The notes below the pieces were generated by a model that did no database searches, was not told where the DNA came from, and was given only the letters and a program-made list of their open reading frames with translations. Positions 9,131 to 19,041 of a stretch of DNA of 64,000 nt are shown here, one piece after another (within the stretch, counting starts at the first letter, position 1; each line of letters begins with the position of its first letter). Origin of the DNA: CAWJHE01 sp963842455 (GTDB lineage: Bacteria > Chloroflexota > Anaerolineae > Anaerolineales > UBA4823). Location: positions 62,001 through 126,000 of the forward strand of contig CAWJHE010000006.1 in NCBI GenBank assembly GCA_963842455.1. Direction: 5' to 3'. The translations under genes and the position numbers were made by a program.

Positions 9131-11024
9131 TCAGAGAATTTTAAGAGCAACCTCTAATTCTGCCAGATTGATGTGATTGATCCCAACTTTTATGCGTGTA
9201 TTTAAGGGTAATTCTTCTCGTAAATGGATCAAACTGTCCAAAGCCAGCTCAGGCAAGATCACCCTGCCGCGTAAACCAGTTTTTTCTACCAGGACTGCCT
9301 CGCCTTCCCAATCGGGATGCTGCTGCAGATAGACCAGGGTCCAATGGCGCCTTGACAGGTTCTCTACTGCGTTCACGGAAGAGGTGATCGCCTCAGACAT
9401 ACCCACTCGGGCGAGCATCTCCTGCTCATTTAAAGGTGTCCGCCCAGAAAGGTGGGCGCGCAATTGTTGGTGGACTGCCAGGTCCAGGTAACGTCGTAAC
9501 GGGCTGGTGGCTCGACTGTATATGGGTAAACCAACACCTGCGTGTGGGGCTGGCTGGCTGCGCACCTGGCTTCTCTTCAGCTTATTGCGTATGGCAAAGA
9601 ATCCTGCCAGGTCAGGGACCGAACCTGAAATTACGAATTCTGGTGGGGGATTATTGCTGGAGTTGGGACCTTCTTGGGTGGCAAAAGGAAAGGGGAGCTT
9701 TTCTTGCAAGGCAAACTGGGCTGCCGCTTCACCCGCCATCAACATTGCCTCACGAACCATCCCCCGGCTTTCTAACCTGGTTAGTGGCTGAATCGATACT
9801 TCTCCATCTGTTACCCGGATATTGACCTCAGGCAGATCAATGAACAAGGCTCCATTCATTTTCCGGCGGTTTTCATACACCTGGCAGATCTGTCGCAGGC
9901 TGTGTAATGGGTCTTGATCCAACATGGTCTCTGCCATTTCGTAGCTGACTCTTTTTACCTTTACCCAGGATGGACGGATCTCTTTGCAAGTGATTTCGCC
10001 CGAATGGTTGATCAGGATATGGAAGGATAAGGCTGGTGATTTCTCTTGTAACCCCAAGCCCAATTTTTCGACTGCTGAACCGGGCAGCATGGTTACAGCA
10101 CCTTCGGGCAGATAAAGTGTGGCGCCACGGTTGCGCGCCTCCTGGTCAAGCAGAGAGTTGGGGTGAACCAGGCAGGCTGCATCGGCAATATGGACCCAGA
10201 CCTGTCCTGAACGAAAATTTCCCTTTGCATCCATTTGCACACTTACCAGGCTGATGGCGTCGTCAGGGTCCTGGTTTGAGGCGTCATCGATGGCAAAGGC
10301 CTCCAAATGGGTCAGGTCTAAGCGAGGTTCGTCCGCTGGGTCGGGAACTGGAAGTTCTGTAGGAGATGGTGGAGATATTAAAGCGAGCTGGGTAGGGGTT
10401 ATTGTCTGGTTTCCAAAAACCTGTAGACAAGAGTAAGGCGTGAGCGTTTTCTGGCCTTTCTGTACGTCCCAAAGTACGTAAAATCCGGCTGTTCGAGCGT
10501 CGTCCGCAGGCCAGGTCTTCGACCTCACGCAGGAAGTCAGCATCCTGATCAGGCAAGATCTTGCCTGACTCTATTCGTTGCATGAATGATTGCCAGGCAA
10601 GCGCATCAGTTTCTTTTTGAAGGCGATTAGCCCGTTCTTTTTGAATAGATTCCAAGCTCTGGGCGGAGATGGCATCCGGTGCACCGGCGAAGTAAAGCCC
10701 ATCTTCTACCAGTCTCCAGGTTGCCCAGGCTGAGCTGGGAGAATAATTTCCATAAATGAGATTACTTAATTCGGCTAGACTGATCTGATTGTATGGGTCA
10801 TCACTCAAAATCTGCCAGGCCAGGTCAACCTCTCCTTCTAGTTGGACGAGCTCTCGAATATGCGTAAAAGGTCCAGGATGAAGTACATCGATATCTTTGG
10901 ATCGGACTTTGGCGCGATTGCCATCCTCTAATTCAATTTCAATCCGCGGTTGTGCTTGTACGACTCTTGCGGGACGTTTTTTATAAAGTACCAGGCTATG
11001 GATTGGTGGGTATGCTTCTTCCAT
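9131..11024 (-). CDS. RNase II / RNase R family 3'-5' exoribonuclease (frameshifted)
   Basis: Two minus-strand frames make one protein of about 630 residues. The first (11024 to about 10380) holds the N-terminal RNA-binding part. The second (about 10390 to 9131) begins the RNB catalytic domain with F-A-I-D-D-A-S-N-Q-D-P-D-D-A-I-S, whose aspartates bind the catalytic metals. Later RNB landmarks include Y-S-R-A-T-S-P-L-R-R-Y-L-D-L. The frame change falls around 10370-10400, where the first frame reads N-P-Y-P-A-R-F-N and the second resumes S-P-P-S-P-T-E-L. The protein degrades single-stranded RNA to nucleotides. The break is probably a sequencing indel. Confidence 0.8.
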
Positions 11025-11061
11025 GTTGATTTTTTATGGCTTTCTTTGTGTTGCGCTTGGG

Positions 11062-12118
11062 CTATTTTGTCTTTGCTGTGATCACAGCCTGTGTGGGATA
11101 AGCAAACTCGATACCTTCTTGGGCAAATCTGCGCAGGAGCTCCAGGTTGATGCTTTGCTGCAAATCCATGTAACGGTAAACGTCCGGGGTCTCTACGTAA
11201 TATACAATTTCATAGTTAAGTGATCCTCCACCCACGTCTTTCAAATGCACGCGATCAAGGGTGATATCCTGCAAAGGTTGAACAATTTCTCGAACGATGT
11301 GGGGGATTCTTTCGAGTTTTTCGAGCGGAGTTTCGTACTGGACAGCGGCAATGAAGGCTACTCGCCTTCTTGTCATGCTCTTGAAATTTTGTAAACGGCT
11401 GTTCAGAAGATCGGAATTTGAAAATACAACCTGTTCACCGTTTATACTGCGCACACGGGTGCTTTTTAATCCGATGTGCTCAACCGTTCCAGAAAATTCA
11501 TCAACCATAATCGAATCGCCGATCACAAAGGGTTTATCCAGCGCAATCGAAAGCGAGGCAAATAGATCGCCGAGGATGTTTTGAACAGCCAATGCCACGG
11601 CCACACCGGTAACCCCCAGGCTGGCAATAAGCGCGTTGATTTCAACGCCGGTCAAGTTTTCTAAAACCAGCAGGATGACCAAAGTCCATAATGCGATTTT
11701 GGCAACCAATTTCAGAGCATTCAGCGATGTAGCCTCGGCAGCTTTCTCGTCAGCTTCTCCTTGCAACCGGCGGTTGACCAGGTAATCGATCAGGCTGCCG
11801 CCCCAAAAGGCAATTTGGAGCAAAGCAACCACAATCATGCTGGTTCGTAAAAAAATATGGATTCTTTCAGGAAGGATGAGAATCAGTGAGCTGATGTATA
11901 ACCCCAAGGCGAGAATAAACAGTTTACCGGTACGCTGCAATAATGAACCGATAAATACTTTTTGTGCTATTCATTGCTGATTTTTCATCAGAAGTAAGGC
12001 GGGCGCGGATGACATCCTTTAGCCAGTTGGTCACAATGACCACAAGTAGACCAACAACGACAGCCAAAATCCAGGTGGACACTGAATTTCCTAAGAATCT
12101 GTTATTTATGAATTCCAT
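11062..12118 (-). CDS. MscS-family mechanosensitive channel (frameshifted)
   Basis: A small-conductance mechanosensitive channel that would release solutes during osmotic downshock. The N-terminal frame (12118-11924) carries the first membrane helix. The main frame (11940-11062) carries further helices, the pore-lining glycine/alanine-rich helix (A-L-I-A-S-L-G-V-T-G-V-A-V-A-L-A) and the beta domain with V-E-H-I-G-L-K-S-T-R-V-R. At the A5 run near 11962, dropping or adding one A joins the frames as K-V-F-I-G-S-L-L-Q-R-T-G. The total is about 350 residues, normal for the family. Confidence 0.85.
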
Positions 12119-12195
12119 TGAATTTTTCCCTTAAAAGTTTTATGAGCAGAAACCTCTTGTATCATAAAGATAATCTGTATTGCCATACACAAATC

Positions 12196-12224
12196 TTACC
12201 ATACTGGCTTGATTGGATTATACT
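12196..12224 (+). promoter_or_regulatory. candidate promoter for the ABC half-exporter gene
   Basis: TTACCA (12196-12201), a 17-bp spacer and TATACT (12219-12224), 75 bp before the ATG at 12299. The -35 box is a weak match (4 of 6). Confidence 0.45.
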
Positions 12225-12298
12225 GAACACCACGCTGAACTGGAGATGATCCATAGAAGATTGATCGCTTGATTCTTTTCATAGAAAGGTAAGGAGTA

Positions 12299-14239
12299 AT
12301 GCATTCTGGCGGATGGTTTGGCTATCTAAGCTCAACGAATGAAAAACCGCGGGTAACTGTGGATTTGCTTAAGCGCGTCTTGCGTTATTCGAATCCCTAC
12401 CGTTGGCATATTCTGGGTATGTTATTGATCATCTTGGTTAATACAGCTCTAAGCCTGTTGACACCCTTGATTTTCCGGACTTTGATTGATGAAACCATCC
12501 CCCAAGGGAATGTAAATCAGTTGTATTTATTAGCCGGTGGGTTATTGCTGATTCCGACAACCAGTGGCTTGTTAAATGTTGCCCAGCGTCGTTTGAATGC
12601 CTGGATAGGGGAAGGGGTGATTTTTGATCTGCGCGTAGCCTTGTTCGCCCGGTTACAGCGAATGTCGCTGAGGTTTTTTACCAACACAAAGGTCGGCGAA
12701 TTAATGAGCCGCCTCAACAATGATGTGGTGGGAGCGCAAAATGCCATCAGTAATACCCTGGTGGGCATTATTGTGAATCTGATCCAGGGTACAGCTGTGC
12801 TGATTGTGATGCTCAGCCTGGAATGGCGATTGACTCTGATCAGTATCCTGATTATGCCTGTGTTGATATTTGCAGCCAGGAGCATGGCAGCACGCTTGAG
12901 GGAAATTGCCCGCCAGGCGATGGATGCCAATGCACAGATGAATGCGATGATGAACGAAACACTTAATATCAGTGGCGCTTTATTAGTCAAATTGTTTGGG
13001 CATGCGAACCTGGAGGTTGAGCGTTTTGAGTCGCGCGCTGCCAATGTCCGCCAGATTGGTATTAAAAGAGCCATTACTGGTGCATACTTTTTTGTATTAA
13101 TCGGATTGGTTGGCTCGATTGGGACGGCTTTGGTGTACGGACTGGGTGGATATATGGTCATCCAGGATTTGTTCACGGTCGGTACGATTGTCGCTTTTGG
13201 CGCTTACTTAGCTAACTTGTACGGCGCTTTGCAAGGCTTGGCAAATGCCCCTGCTGAATTTGCTACTTCGGTGGTAAGTTTTGAGAGAGTGTTTGAAGTG
13301 ATCGATTTGCCGGTCGAAATTGCGGATAATCCGGATGCGATTCAAATGACCCAGGCAAAAGGCGATTTGTGTTTTGATAACGTGTCATTCTACTATCAGC
13401 CAGGTGATCAGAATCTCCTAAGCGAGGTGCGCCGTTATGGACGCATGGAAGATGTAACCGCAGTACTATCTGGCGAGAGACCTCTCAAGGATAGAGGAGA
13501 CCAACTGGCTTCGCAGGCTAACAAAGGTGACGGACAGGCTTATAGCCAGGCGCGCGAACTGGCTTTGGATAAAATTAATTTTCAGGTAAAGCCTGGACAG
13601 CTGGCTGCTTTGGTGGGGCCAAGCGGGGCGGGAAAAACAACCCTGACCTACTTGATCCCGCGTCTGTACGACCCAAACGAAGGTCGTATCTTGCTGGATG
13701 GGATTGACCTGCGCCAGATAAGTTTGGAGACACTGAGCGCCCAGATTGGAATGGTTACCCAGGAAACACATCTCTTCCATGATACCATTCGCACAAACCT
13801 GTTATATGCCCGTTTGGATGCAAACCAGGAACAGCTAGAAATCGCGTGTAAAGCGGCAAACATTCATGATTTTATCGTTGGCCTGTCAGATGGTTACGAC
13901 ACTGTTGTGGGTGAGCGTGGCTATCGTTTGAGTGGTGGGGAAAAACAGCGCATTGCTTTGGCTCGGGTCATTTTGAAAGACCCGCGCATTTTAGTTTTGG
14001 ATGAAGCCACCAGCCATCTGGATAGTGAATCGGAGGCCTTGATCCAGGATGCGCTTAAGCGCGTTATGGCAGGCCGAACCAGTATTGTCATCGCACATCG
14101 CCTGAGCACCATTTTGTCTGCAGATTTGATTTTGGTCATGGATCGGGGGCAAATTGTTGAGAGCGGCACTCACCAGGAATTAATTGCTCAGGATGGATTG
14201 TACGCCAACCTCTATCATACTCAATTTAAAGCTGCATAA
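12299..14239 (+). CDS. ABC half-exporter (fused membrane and ATPase domains, MsbA/LmrA type)
   Basis: A 646-residue exporter: six membrane helices (about residues 30-330), then an ATPase domain. Walker A is G-P-S-G-A-G-K-T-T, the signature is L-S-G-G-E-K-Q-R, Walker B is I-L-V-L-D-E-A-T and the H-loop is A-H-R-L-S-T. It probably works as a homodimer exporting lipid or drug. Unusual is an insertion of about 50 residues (about 367-419) inside the ATPase domain, between the first strand (D-N-V-S-F-Y-Y) and the strand leading to Walker A (A-L-D-K-I-N-F). The insert is polar and charged (R-R-Y-G-R-M-E-D-V). Such inserts occur in some family members. Confidence 0.9.
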   Translation: MHSGGWFGYLSSTNEKPRVTVDLLKRVLRYSNPYRWHILGMLLIILVNTALSLLTPLIFRTLIDETIPQGNVNQLYLLAGGLLLIPTTSGLLNVAQRRLNAWIGEGVIFDLRVALFARLQRMSLRFFTNTKVGELMSRLNNDVVGAQNAISNTLVGIIVNLIQGTAVLIVMLSLEWRLTLISILIMPVLIFAARSMAARLREIARQAMDANAQMNAMMNETLNISGALLVKLFGHANLEVERFESRAANVRQIGIKRAITGAYFFVLIGLVGSIGTALVYGLGGYMVIQDLFTVGTIVAFGAYLANLYGALQGLANAPAEFATSVVSFERVFEVIDLPVEIADNPDAIQMTQAKGDLCFDNVSFYYQPGDQNLLSEVRRYGRMEDVTAVLSGERPLKDRGDQLASQANKGDGQAYSQARELALDKINFQVKPGQLAALVGPSGAGKTTLTYLIPRLYDPNEGRILLDGIDLRQISLETLSAQIGMVTQETHLFHDTIRTNLLYARLDANQEQLEIACKAANIHDFIVGLSDGYDTVVGERGYRLSGGEKQRIALARVILKDPRILVLDEATSHLDSESEALIQDALKRVMAGRTSIVIAHRLSTILSADLILVMDRGQIVESGTHQELIAQDGLYANLYHTQFKAA

Positions 14240-14282
14240 GCTACCGTTCAGGCAAGAAATATTAATGGTTGATTAATTTTGC

Positions 14283-14311
14283 TTGCATTATTCTATAAAC
14301 CGTGCTATTCT
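14283..14311 (+). promoter_or_regulatory. candidate promoter for the MBL-fold hydrolase gene
   Basis: TTGCAT (14283-14288), a 17-bp spacer and TATTCT (14306-14311), about 80 bp upstream of the ATG at 14392. The leader contains a short dyad (GGGCACAATTTCTC / AAATTGTGTTT). Confidence 0.4.
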
Positions 14312-14391
14312 TTTTGAGATGTGTCCTACACGGGCACAATTTCTCAAATTGTGTTTCTTGCAGACACAAAAAGATTTCCGGGGTATGGTAA

Positions 14392-15288
14392 ATGTTTCAA
14401 CGTGAACGTATAGCTGATAATGTGTATTCTTTTCAAAGCGAGGTTTATGCCCAGGTTAATGCCGGGGCAGTGATTGGCCCTAATTGGGCGGTTTTGATCG
14501 ACACCCTGGCTTTACCAGAGGAATCTCTTGCCATTCGAGATTTTATCGAGCAAGAGCTTAATGTACCCGTGCGTTATATTATCAACACGCATGGCCACGC
14601 CGACCATGCTTGGGGTAATTGTTTTTTCCCAGGGGCAATGATCTTTGGACATCCTCTGTGCCGCCAGTATCTGGACACCAAGGGGCGAGCTTCATTAGAA
14701 GAAACCAAGCGCACGAATATGAGTTTTCGGAATGTCAAGTTGGTGCTGCCTCAGCTCACTTTTCATCAAGGGGATCTGAACTTAAGAGTAGGAAAAAAGA
14801 CCTTAACACTTTTTCCACTGCCTGGGCATAGCAACGACAACCTGGCAGTCTTAGTGGAAGAAGATCGGGTGTTATTTGCCGGTGATACAGCGATGCCGTT
14901 GCCTTATATTGTAGACGGTGACGCTGATGACACCGTGGCATCTTTCAAGAAAATCAGCAAGCTGGGACTGGAAAACATTGTCCAGGGGCATGGCGATATT
15001 ATCCTGCGTGGCGAGATAGAAAACTATATCAAGGAAAATTTAGCCTACATATCCAGTATTCGCAAGGTGGTACGCAAAGCCAACCGGCGCAAATACCCTC
15101 AAGAAGTTTTGGATGAAGCGACGGTGGAATCTTGCGGCAAGAGCCGGGTTTTAATTGGAGGGTTGGCGGCAGAGCTTCACCGCAGGAATCTGCGGGCGCT
15201 TTACCGCCAGTTGTTTGGCCAATTGCCGGCTTTACCGGATGAATTTGATGATGATTACGACGATGAAGAACTGGACGAAGAAGACTAA
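14392..15288 (+). CDS. metallo-beta-lactamase-fold hydrolase
   Basis: 298 residues. The metal-binding signature is complete: N-T-H-G-H-A-D-H-A-W-G (H-x-H-x-D-H), later L-P-G-H-S, the bridging aspartate in F-A-G-D-T-A, and a final histidine in V-Q-G-H-G. The family hydrolyses thioesters, lactones or phosphodiesters with a dinuclear metal centre; the substrate here is not evident. The last 15 residues are almost all acidic (D-D-D-Y-D-D-E-E-L-D-E-E-D), an uncommon tail for this fold. It stands alone between an ABC exporter and plsY. Confidence 0.85.
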   Translation: MFQRERIADNVYSFQSEVYAQVNAGAVIGPNWAVLIDTLALPEESLAIRDFIEQELNVPVRYIINTHGHADHAWGNCFFPGAMIFGHPLCRQYLDTKGRASLEETKRTNMSFRNVKLVLPQLTFHQGDLNLRVGKKTLTLFPLPGHSNDNLAVLVEEDRVLFAGDTAMPLPYIVDGDADDTVASFKKISKLGLENIVQGHGDIILRGEIENYIKENLAYISSIRKVVRKANRRKYPQEVLDEATVESCGKSRVLIGGLAAELHRRNLRALYRQLFGQLPALPDEFDDDYDDEELDEED

Positions 15289-15313
15289 AAGTTTCTCATC
15301 CCAAGCATAATAT

Positions 15314-15988
15314 TTAGCTCTTGTTTTTTTGCCGGGCGCGCCATCCAACGATGCGCTCGGTTCCGTTTAAAAGCCTTTGGATATTAGGGCGTAAAGCCCA
15401 GGCGAGCAAGGCAAATGAGATTAATCCATACAGAATATATTCCCAGGGTGAAGCGCCTATCCAGGCCCGGTAGGCGAAAATGATTGCCGAGACAATACCA
15501 ACGCTCAGGGTAGCCAGGGAGGCATAGCCTACACCGAACAGAAAAATGATACCGAGTGCTACCGTGATGATCAGGCTTGGAGGCCATAGTCCAAAAGCGC
15601 CGCCTACTGCCGGTGCGCCGCCTGCCCCGCCTCGTAAGCGTACCTTACCATCTTCTGTTCGTTCTGCCAGGAAGATTGAATAGTTATGACCAAGGATTGC
15701 ACAAACAGGTGCGAGCATTACCAGCCAGGCAGAATCTGGCAGCCATCCCATACTGATAATCCAGCGTGTTAGCCACACCGTGCTGGCGCTTTTGAGGATG
15801 TCCATAATGGCAGTGCCTAAACCTGCCCAAAAGCCAGCCGCTCTCATTGCATTCGTGCCACCTGTGCGACCGCTTTCAACCTGGCGAATATCTTTTCCTG
15901 TGCTGAGCTTGACAATCAGCAATCCGAATGGAATCGAGCCAATCCCATATGAAATCAAAAGCACAAATAACGATGTAATGAGTTGCAT
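15314..15988 (-). CDS. plsY: glycerol-3-phosphate acyltransferase PlsY
   Basis: 224 residues with about five membrane helices. It transfers the acyl group of acyl-phosphate to glycerol-3-phosphate, the first step of phospholipid synthesis. All three conserved loops are visible: G-S-I-P-F-G near the N-terminus, S-G-R-T-G-G-T-N-A-M-R for substrate binding, and G-H-N-Y-S-I-F-L. The usual K-G-G-K-G loop is replaced by R-L-R-G-G-A-G-G-A-P-A. An AGGAGG lies 11 bases before the ATG. Confidence 0.9.
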   Translation of the reverse strand: MQLITSLFVLLISYGIGSIPFGLLIVKLSTGKDIRQVESGRTGGTNAMRAAGFWAGLGTAIMDILKSASTVWLTRWIISMGWLPDSAWLVMLAPVCAILGHNYSIFLAERTEDGKVRLRGGAGGAPAVGGAFGLWPPSLIITVALGIIFLFGVGYASLATLSVGIVSAIIFAYRAWIGASPWEYILYGLISFALLAWALRPNIQRLLNGTERIVGWRARQKNKS

Positions 15989-16085
15989 TAAATGAAATTC
16001 CTCCTGGGCTGGTTTCTTCTGACGAAATTATAAACCCTGTTGGTGCTGATTGGTTGCGTTTTACCAGGCAACCGGTCGGCGCGTT

Positions 16086-16592
16086 TCATCCGTTGGATTC
16101 GCAAAATTTGATTCTAACCGGTGTAGTTTGTTGTTCACGGATTAAAAAACCACGCGCTTGCCATGCCCCAGAATCTGGTGAGAGGATGATATAGACCGAC
16201 TCTGGATAGTAGGCCTCGTCGATATCTGTTGCCGATGGGTGGCCAGGCCCATGGGGGTGGGAGTGATAAATTCCAACGAGCTGCAGGTTAAGATCTTCCA
16301 TTTCCAGAAAGATCTGGATCTGTTGTTCTGGGTTCATACGAAAGCGGGTGGGGCTTTTGAGCACATTTTCCACAGGTCTGACGATTACGACCTGGAATGA
16401 ATTTTCATGGCGATAACCCCAAAGCATTCCGCAAGCTTCCTGTGGCGCTAAAGCTTCCACATCAGACTTGATGATTTGCCAATGCTGGTTGGATAATTGG
16501 ATTTGAGGTGGATCAGGAGTTTTTGGAGAATTCGACAAATGAAAATTACCTCGTGGTTTTTCAAATGTAAGCGGATGACAGGCGTTATCCAA
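16086..16592 (-). CDS. JAMM/MPN+ metallopeptidase (Mov34/JAB superfamily)
   Basis: 168 residues. The complete JAMM zinc-peptidase motif is visible: the upstream glutamate in P-Q-E-A-C-G-M-L-W-G and H-S-H-P-H-G-P-G-H-P-S-A-T-D (H-x-H-x7-S-x2-D). Short bacterial members process small sulfur-carrier or Ubl-type proteins, or cleave Cys/Mec adducts. The start overlaps the end of the upstream membrane-protein gene by 8 bp, implying coupling. It is a separate protein from the JAMM deconjugase at 27770-28418 and lies outside the Ubl operon. Confidence 0.8.
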   Translation of the reverse strand: MDNACHPLTFEKPRGNFHLSNSPKTPDPPQIQLSNQHWQIIKSDVEALAPQEACGMLWGYRHENSFQVVIVRPVENVLKSPTRFRMNPEQQIQIFLEMEDLNLQLVGIYHSHPHGPGHPSATDIDEAYYPESVYIILSPDSGAWQARGFLIREQQTTPVRIKFCESNG

Positions 16593-17406
16593 GCCAGATC
16601 GCCATCAATAGGACCAGGATAAGAATCACCAGGGGTTCGATGAGCGCCTGGCGCACCGGTTCGCCTTCGTCCAGGTTCCCAAAAAAATTGGTAAGGGCAT
16701 AAGCGGGTCCTAGCAAGGCAAGCCCAAAAGCTACCGGTGAGATTGGCCAATAATGCAAAGCTGCTGCCATCTGACCTGTGATCAATGCGGTGATACCAGC
16801 ATAGGTGTAAGCCCATTTACCTTGCAAGCGTAAGCTGAGGGTGCGCAGGCTAACCAATCCACCAGCTATGGAGAGAGCCGGAAAAAGGAGAAACAAGCGT
16901 ATACCAGAGTAGCTGAGAGCGGTTGCCAGGATTAAGTATAGCGCAAATGAAACCGCGATTAATCCAGCAGCAGCAGGCTGGTAACGCAGATCATTCGGGT
17001 CAACAACGATGTATTCCGCGATCAAAACCAGGATCAGCAGTACACCTCCCAAGGCAAACCCAATCCACCAGATGGGACTTTGAGGCAATTGTGAGAGGGG
17101 CAGTGATATGGTTAAGGCGGTTAAGGCAGGCAGAATCCAATGCGGGACTGAGCTGCGTTTGCCCAGTGCGGGATGATCCTGGATCAGCCAGTTTGCTCCG
17201 CTGGCGGTAAGCCCAGCCACCAAAACGGCGACCAGATTTTGGACGCTGATCTCAAAGGATAGGTAGAAGCCGGGAAGCTGCATGGCGAATGAGCGCGCAG
17301 GCAAATCGATGTAGCGGGCCAAGGCATAGGCAAGCAGGATAGTGGCTGCCATGGTGCTTAACCGCTCGGCATCGGGGAAACGCCCAGATCTATCTGGATT
17401 TTGCAT
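16585..17406 (-). CDS. polytopic membrane protein of unknown function
   Basis: 273 residues, predicted to cross the membrane about eight times with short loops. No catalytic motif is evident. It resembles the conserved membrane proteins of unknown function (DUF5656-like) found in Chloroflexota, but that name is only a tentative memory match. It is co-transcribed with the JAMM peptidase, whose start lies inside its last codons. Confidence 0.55.
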   Translation of the reverse strand: MQNPDRSGRFPDAERLSTMAATILLAYALARYIDLPARSFAMQLPGFYLSFEISVQNLVAVLVAGLTASGANWLIQDHPALGKRSSVPHWILPALTALTISLPLSQLPQSPIWWIGFALGGVLLILVLIAEYIVVDPNDLRYQPAAAGLIAVSFALYLILATALSYSGIRLFLLFPALSIAGGLVSLRTLSLRLQGKWAYTYAGITALITGQMAAALHYWPISPVAFGLALLGPAYALTNFFGNLDEGEPVRQALIEPLVILILVLLMAIWLG

Positions 17407-17550
17407 ACCTGGATTGTACCCAAGTGCTCAGGAACTGCCAAGTAAAAAGGAGAACTGACTGTTTACCAGGCTTGACGGAATGATTGGGATAGCTTAGCAT
17501 TGGCAAGTAAGCTCAAATGATCGCTCAACACAGGCAAAAAAGGGTACAAA

Positions 17551-17958
17551 ATGGCAAGTACATCCCGGCAGGCAACCGGTCGATTAGGGGAAACCCTGGC
17601 AGCAGACTACCTGGTGCAGCATGGTTATCGTATCTTGGGAAGGAATATTCGCACGGCATACGGAGAAATTGACCTGCTGGCATTGCAGAAAGCGTCCATG
17701 AGTTCAGGGAATCCAGACGGCAAAACCGAAGCATTGGTCTTTGTCGAAGTAAAAACGCGCCGGTCGAAGGGGTTTGGACTGCCGGAAGAATCTATTACAG
17801 CCTTAAAGAGATCGCATATGTTGGCTGCTGCCCAGGCTTATTTACAAGACCATCCGGATCAGGATGGGGATTGGCGCCTGGATGTGATTGCTATTCGCAT
17901 GAGCGGGCCAGGTGATACCAAGACGGAGATTGTGCATTTTGAAAATATCATCCCCTGA
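17551..17958 (+). CDS. YraN/UPF0102 family protein (endonuclease-like fold)
   Basis: 135 residues. It shows the family pattern G-R-L-G-E-T-L-A-A-D-Y-L, I-R-T-A-Y-G-E-I-D-L-L-A and L-V-F-V-E-V-K-T-R, in which E, D and E-x-K form a restriction-endonuclease-like site. Biochemical function is not settled. The stop lies about 20 bp inside the following miaA reading frame, so the two are coupled. Confidence 0.85.
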   Translation: MASTSRQATGRLGETLAADYLVQHGYRILGRNIRTAYGEIDLLALQKASMSSGNPDGKTEALVFVEVKTRRSKGFGLPEESITALKRSHMLAAAQAYLQDHPDQDGDWRLDVIAIRMSGPGDTKTEIVHFENIIP

Positions 17959-18907
17959 AGACCGCTTGCCTTTGGTGGTGATCCTTGGTCCCACCGCGGT
18001 GGGCAAAACCGAGATTGCCATCCAGTTGGCCGAACAATTCCAGGGGGAGATTGTTTCTGCTGATTCGCGGCTGTTCTACCGGGGGATGGATATCGGCACC
18101 GCCAAACCCAGCCTTGAAGAACGCCAGCGTATACCGCACCATTTAATGGATGTGGCGCAGCCGGATGATATCTGGTCATTGACTCATTTTCAGGAACAAG
18201 CCTGGCTGACGATACGCCAGATTTGTGAGAATCAAAAGCTGCCATTCCTGGTGGGGGGCACTGGGCAATATGTGCGCGCTGTGATCGAAGGCTGGCAGGC
18301 GCCGGCTGTTGTCCCTAACCCCGCTTTGCGCCAGGCATTAGAAGATTGGGCACGAGAGCTTGGGCATGATGGATTGCACGCCCAGTTGGCAGCTATGGAC
18401 CCACCAGCTGCGCAGAACATCGATGCCCGTAATGTGCGCCGCACCATCCGCGCCCTGGAGGTGATTTTAAGCACCGGCAAACGCTTTTCTGAGCAACGTC
18501 AGCGCGGGGAATCCCCTTATGATTTTTTGTTGCTGGGTCTGATCCGGCCGCGGCAAGAATTGTATGCCAGGATTGATGCGCGTATTGATGCAATGCTTGC
18601 AGCCGGATTGATGCAGGAAGTGCAAGGGTTGCTCGCAGCAGGTTATGAACCAAACCTACCTTCGCTTTCGGCCATTGGCTATCGGGAAATGATTCGCGTC
18701 CTGCAGGGCGAAATTGACCTGCCAGAAGCCAGGATGCTTATCCAACGCGCAACTCGTACCTATGTACGCCGCCAGGCAAATTGGTTCAAAGCGGATGATC
18801 CACTGATCACCTGGTTCCAGGTTGATGAAACGGTCGTTGAAAGGGTTTCAAAAAAAATCCGGGGTTGGCTGGCAAAGCGACAAAGCCTTGATCGGGCTGG
18901 GAATTGA
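17939..18907 (+). CDS. miaA: tRNA dimethylallyltransferase MiaA
   Basis: About 322 residues. It adds a dimethylallyl group to A37 of tRNAs reading U-starting codons. The N-terminus has the P-loop L-G-P-T-A-V-G-K-T, followed by S-A-D-S-R-L-F-Y-R-G-M-D-I-G-T-A-K-P, the tRNA-binding signature. R-N-V-R-R-T-I-R-A-L-E-V and G-Y-R-E-M come later. The start is probably TTG at 17939; a GTG at 17912 is possible but adds a tail with no family resemblance. Confidence 0.92.
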   Translation: MKISSPEDRLPLVVILGPTAVGKTEIAIQLAEQFQGEIVSADSRLFYRGMDIGTAKPSLEERQRIPHHLMDVAQPDDIWSLTHFQEQAWLTIRQICENQKLPFLVGGTGQYVRAVIEGWQAPAVVPNPALRQALEDWARELGHDGLHAQLAAMDPPAAQNIDARNVRRTIRALEVILSTGKRFSEQRQRGESPYDFLLLGLIRPRQELYARIDARIDAMLAAGLMQEVQGLLAAGYEPNLPSLSAIGYREMIRVLQGEIDLPEARMLIQRATRTYVRRQANWFKADDPLITWFQVDETVVERVSKKIRGWLAKRQSLDRAGN

Positions 18908-18956
18908 ATTTTTTTGATAATCACCCAGCAACATCGAAAAACTGAATGGTTTTTGT

Positions 18957-18985
18957 TTGACATCTGCCCAAATACATTCTATACT
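18957..18985 (+). promoter_or_regulatory. strong sigma-70-type promoter for the acyl-CoA ligase gene
   Basis: A perfect TTGACA (18957-18962), a 17-bp spacer and TATACT (18980-18985), 57 bp upstream of the ATG at 19042. GGAGGAGG precedes the start codon. Confidence 0.75.
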
Positions 18986-19041
18986 ATGGATATCGGATTT
19001 CCCTGGTTTGTTGACAATTAAATAGCCATTGGAGGAGGAAA

